Shown: piece after piece, positions 12,530 to 13,185 of the stretch
Numbering within the stretch: position 1 is the first letter of the stretch
How the letters are laid out: each line of letters starts with the position of its first letter
Origin: Anaerolineae bacterium
GTDB lineage: Bacteria > Chloroflexota > Anaerolineae > JAFGEY01
Assembly (NCBI GenBank): GCA_016931365.1
Contig: JAFGEY010000110.1
Coordinates: forward strand, 1 to 13,185
DNA length: 13,185 nt
Reading direction: 5' to 3'
Notes under the pieces: generated by a model
What the model saw: only the letters and a program-made list of their open reading frames with translations
What the model was told of the DNA's origin: nothing
The model's database searches: none
Position numbers and translations under genes: made by a program

Positions 12530-13185
12530 ATGAAAAAATGGCGGGTTTTGCTCGTGCTGGCGCTGGTGGCCGTGCTGCTGTGCGTGCTGGCCGTGGTGGT
12601 TTCCTCGCAGACCACCAAGCACTATGACGGTCACTGCACGGAGGACGATCTAAACTGGGACACATGCTATCCCATCGCTGATCCTACGTATGCCGGGTTG
12701 GATGTGGCCAAGACGGTGAGCTCCAACGAGGTTTTTACCGCTGCGCTGAGCACGGTGCATGTCACGGTGGCCGCAAATGGCTATGTATGCCCCTCCAATG
12801 TGACGTTTTATCTGTATAGCGGTGGCTCACTGGTCGACTCGTGGGTGTTCGCTACGACGGGCAATACGACTATCGAATATGAGCACGATTTCAGCGCCTC
12901 GATCGGCGGGGCGTATAGTTTTTACATGCAAACGTCCGGCTCGGGCTGCGGCTGGATCGAGTGGGTGGACGTGGCCGGGGTGCAGGGTGAGGAACCGACG
13001 CCCACGCCCACGCCGGGGGCGGCCGGCTGTATCAACGACGATCCCGATCTGGAATCGGGCGGATCGATGTGGGTAGACATCGGATCGCCGGAATGGCTGA
13101 CCGAGACGGTGCTACTCGACCAGGGCGACGGATTTTATCAGACGGTGAGCCTCCAGCCGGGCGGCTACACGGTGCACATCACGGC
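12530..13185 (+). CDS. Exported protein with TP linker, 3' end outside window
   Basis: The frame is open from ATG 12530 to the right edge (218 codons). It is supported by AAGGGG 6 nt upstream and a clear N-terminal signal/anchor: KK-W-R, then a hydrophobic run at residues 6-24. There is no lipobox around C18. Residues ~30-152 form a beta-rich domain with C36, C46, C87 and C140, enough for two disulfides and in keeping with an extracytoplasmic place. A PTPTPTP linker (156-162) leads into a second domain (C167 onward, VLLDQGDGFYQTVSLQPGGYTVHI), which looks like a beta-sandwich. I recognise no family. It reads away from the integrase and so is the first visible passenger of the putative element. 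Its TP linker matches chromosomal proteins of this genome, suggesting exchange within related hosts. Confidence 0.85.
   Translation, partial: MKKWRVLLVLALVAVLLCVLAVVVSSQTTKHYDGHCTEDDLNWDTCYPIADPTYAGLDVAKTVSSNEVFTAALSTVHVTVAANGYVCPSNVTFYLYSGGSLVDSWVFATTGNTTIEYEHDFSASIGGAYSFYMQTSGSGCGWIEWVDVAGVQGEEPTPTPTPGAAGCINDDPDLESGGSMWVDIGSPEWLTETVLLDQGDGFYQTVSLQPGGYTVHIT

Larger units (their letters stand above)
11418..13185. mobile_element. One end of an integrative element inserted in tRNA-Arg(CCT)
   Basis: The tRNA 3' fragment, the symmetrical site around it, the tyrosine recombinase facing it 36 bp away, and a passenger gene transcribed away from it together indicate the left end of an integrative element. 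The original tRNA ran on the minus strand, so the reconstituted intact tRNA-Arg(CCT) should lie to the right, beyond the window. Element type (mobile island, conjugative element or prophage) cannot be told from 1.8 kb. Confidence 0.65.

Noticed and set aside
12822..13076. 84-codon frame on the plus strand
   Set aside because: It overlaps, in another frame, the longer signal-bearing gene starting at 12530, which has a good ribosome site.

Overview
The window reads as chromosomal DNA of a Chloroflexota bacterium, probably Anaerolineae or a relative. This is inferred from four things: the threonine-proline linkers in extracytoplasmic proteins (positions ~350-470, 720-780, 5920-5955, 13000-13015), the fairly high GC content, the mix of GTG and ATG starts, and a ComEA protein that carries an SLBB domain. 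No 16S rRNA or other phylogenetic marker is present, so the placement is soft.

Layout, left to right. Positions 1-4927 (+) hold three genes in series. The first is the 3' part of a multidomain exported-type protein with TP linkers. The second is a membrane-anchored clan GH-A glycoside hydrolase. The third is a full-length bifunctional Rel/SpoT alarmone enzyme whose start overlaps the hydrolase stop by 4 nt. A strong hairpin at 4951-4986 separates this set from rlmE (23S rRNA 2'-O-methyltransferase, -). rlmE diverges from comEA (DNA receptor, +) across overlapping promoters. comEA converges with guaA (GMP synthase, -) across only 3 bp. guaA is the second gene of a two-gene operon led by an unrecognised 168-aa protein.

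Positions 8484-8997 hold no protein gene. They contain a long hairpin in the leader of the guaA operon, tRNA-His(GTG) and tRNA-Arg(TCG), each with its own canonical promoter and terminator. Next come a cytosolic-looking GH33 sialidase (-), a divergent small DUF4342 protein (+), and a cold-shock dicistron (cspA-like plus an RRM/RGG RNA-binding protein). The dicistron's 5' leader contains a complete intrinsic terminator upstream of the coding region.

From ~11418 the character changes. A 3' fragment of a tRNA-Arg(CCT), running exactly from the anticodon loop to the discriminator base, lies beside a tyrosine recombinase. It sits in an imperfect inverted repeat centred on the middle base of the anticodon loop. 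I read this as the attachment-site end of an integrative element that extends right, out of the window. Its first visible passenger, at 12530 to the edge, is an exported cysteine-containing TP-linker protein truncated by the window.

Housekeeping promoters are easy to see (TTGnnn, 17 bp, TAnnnT) and several carry a TGC extended -10. The most interesting items are the tRNA-anticodon-loop att site with its integrase, the terminator inside the cold-shock leader, and the structured leader of the guaA operon.
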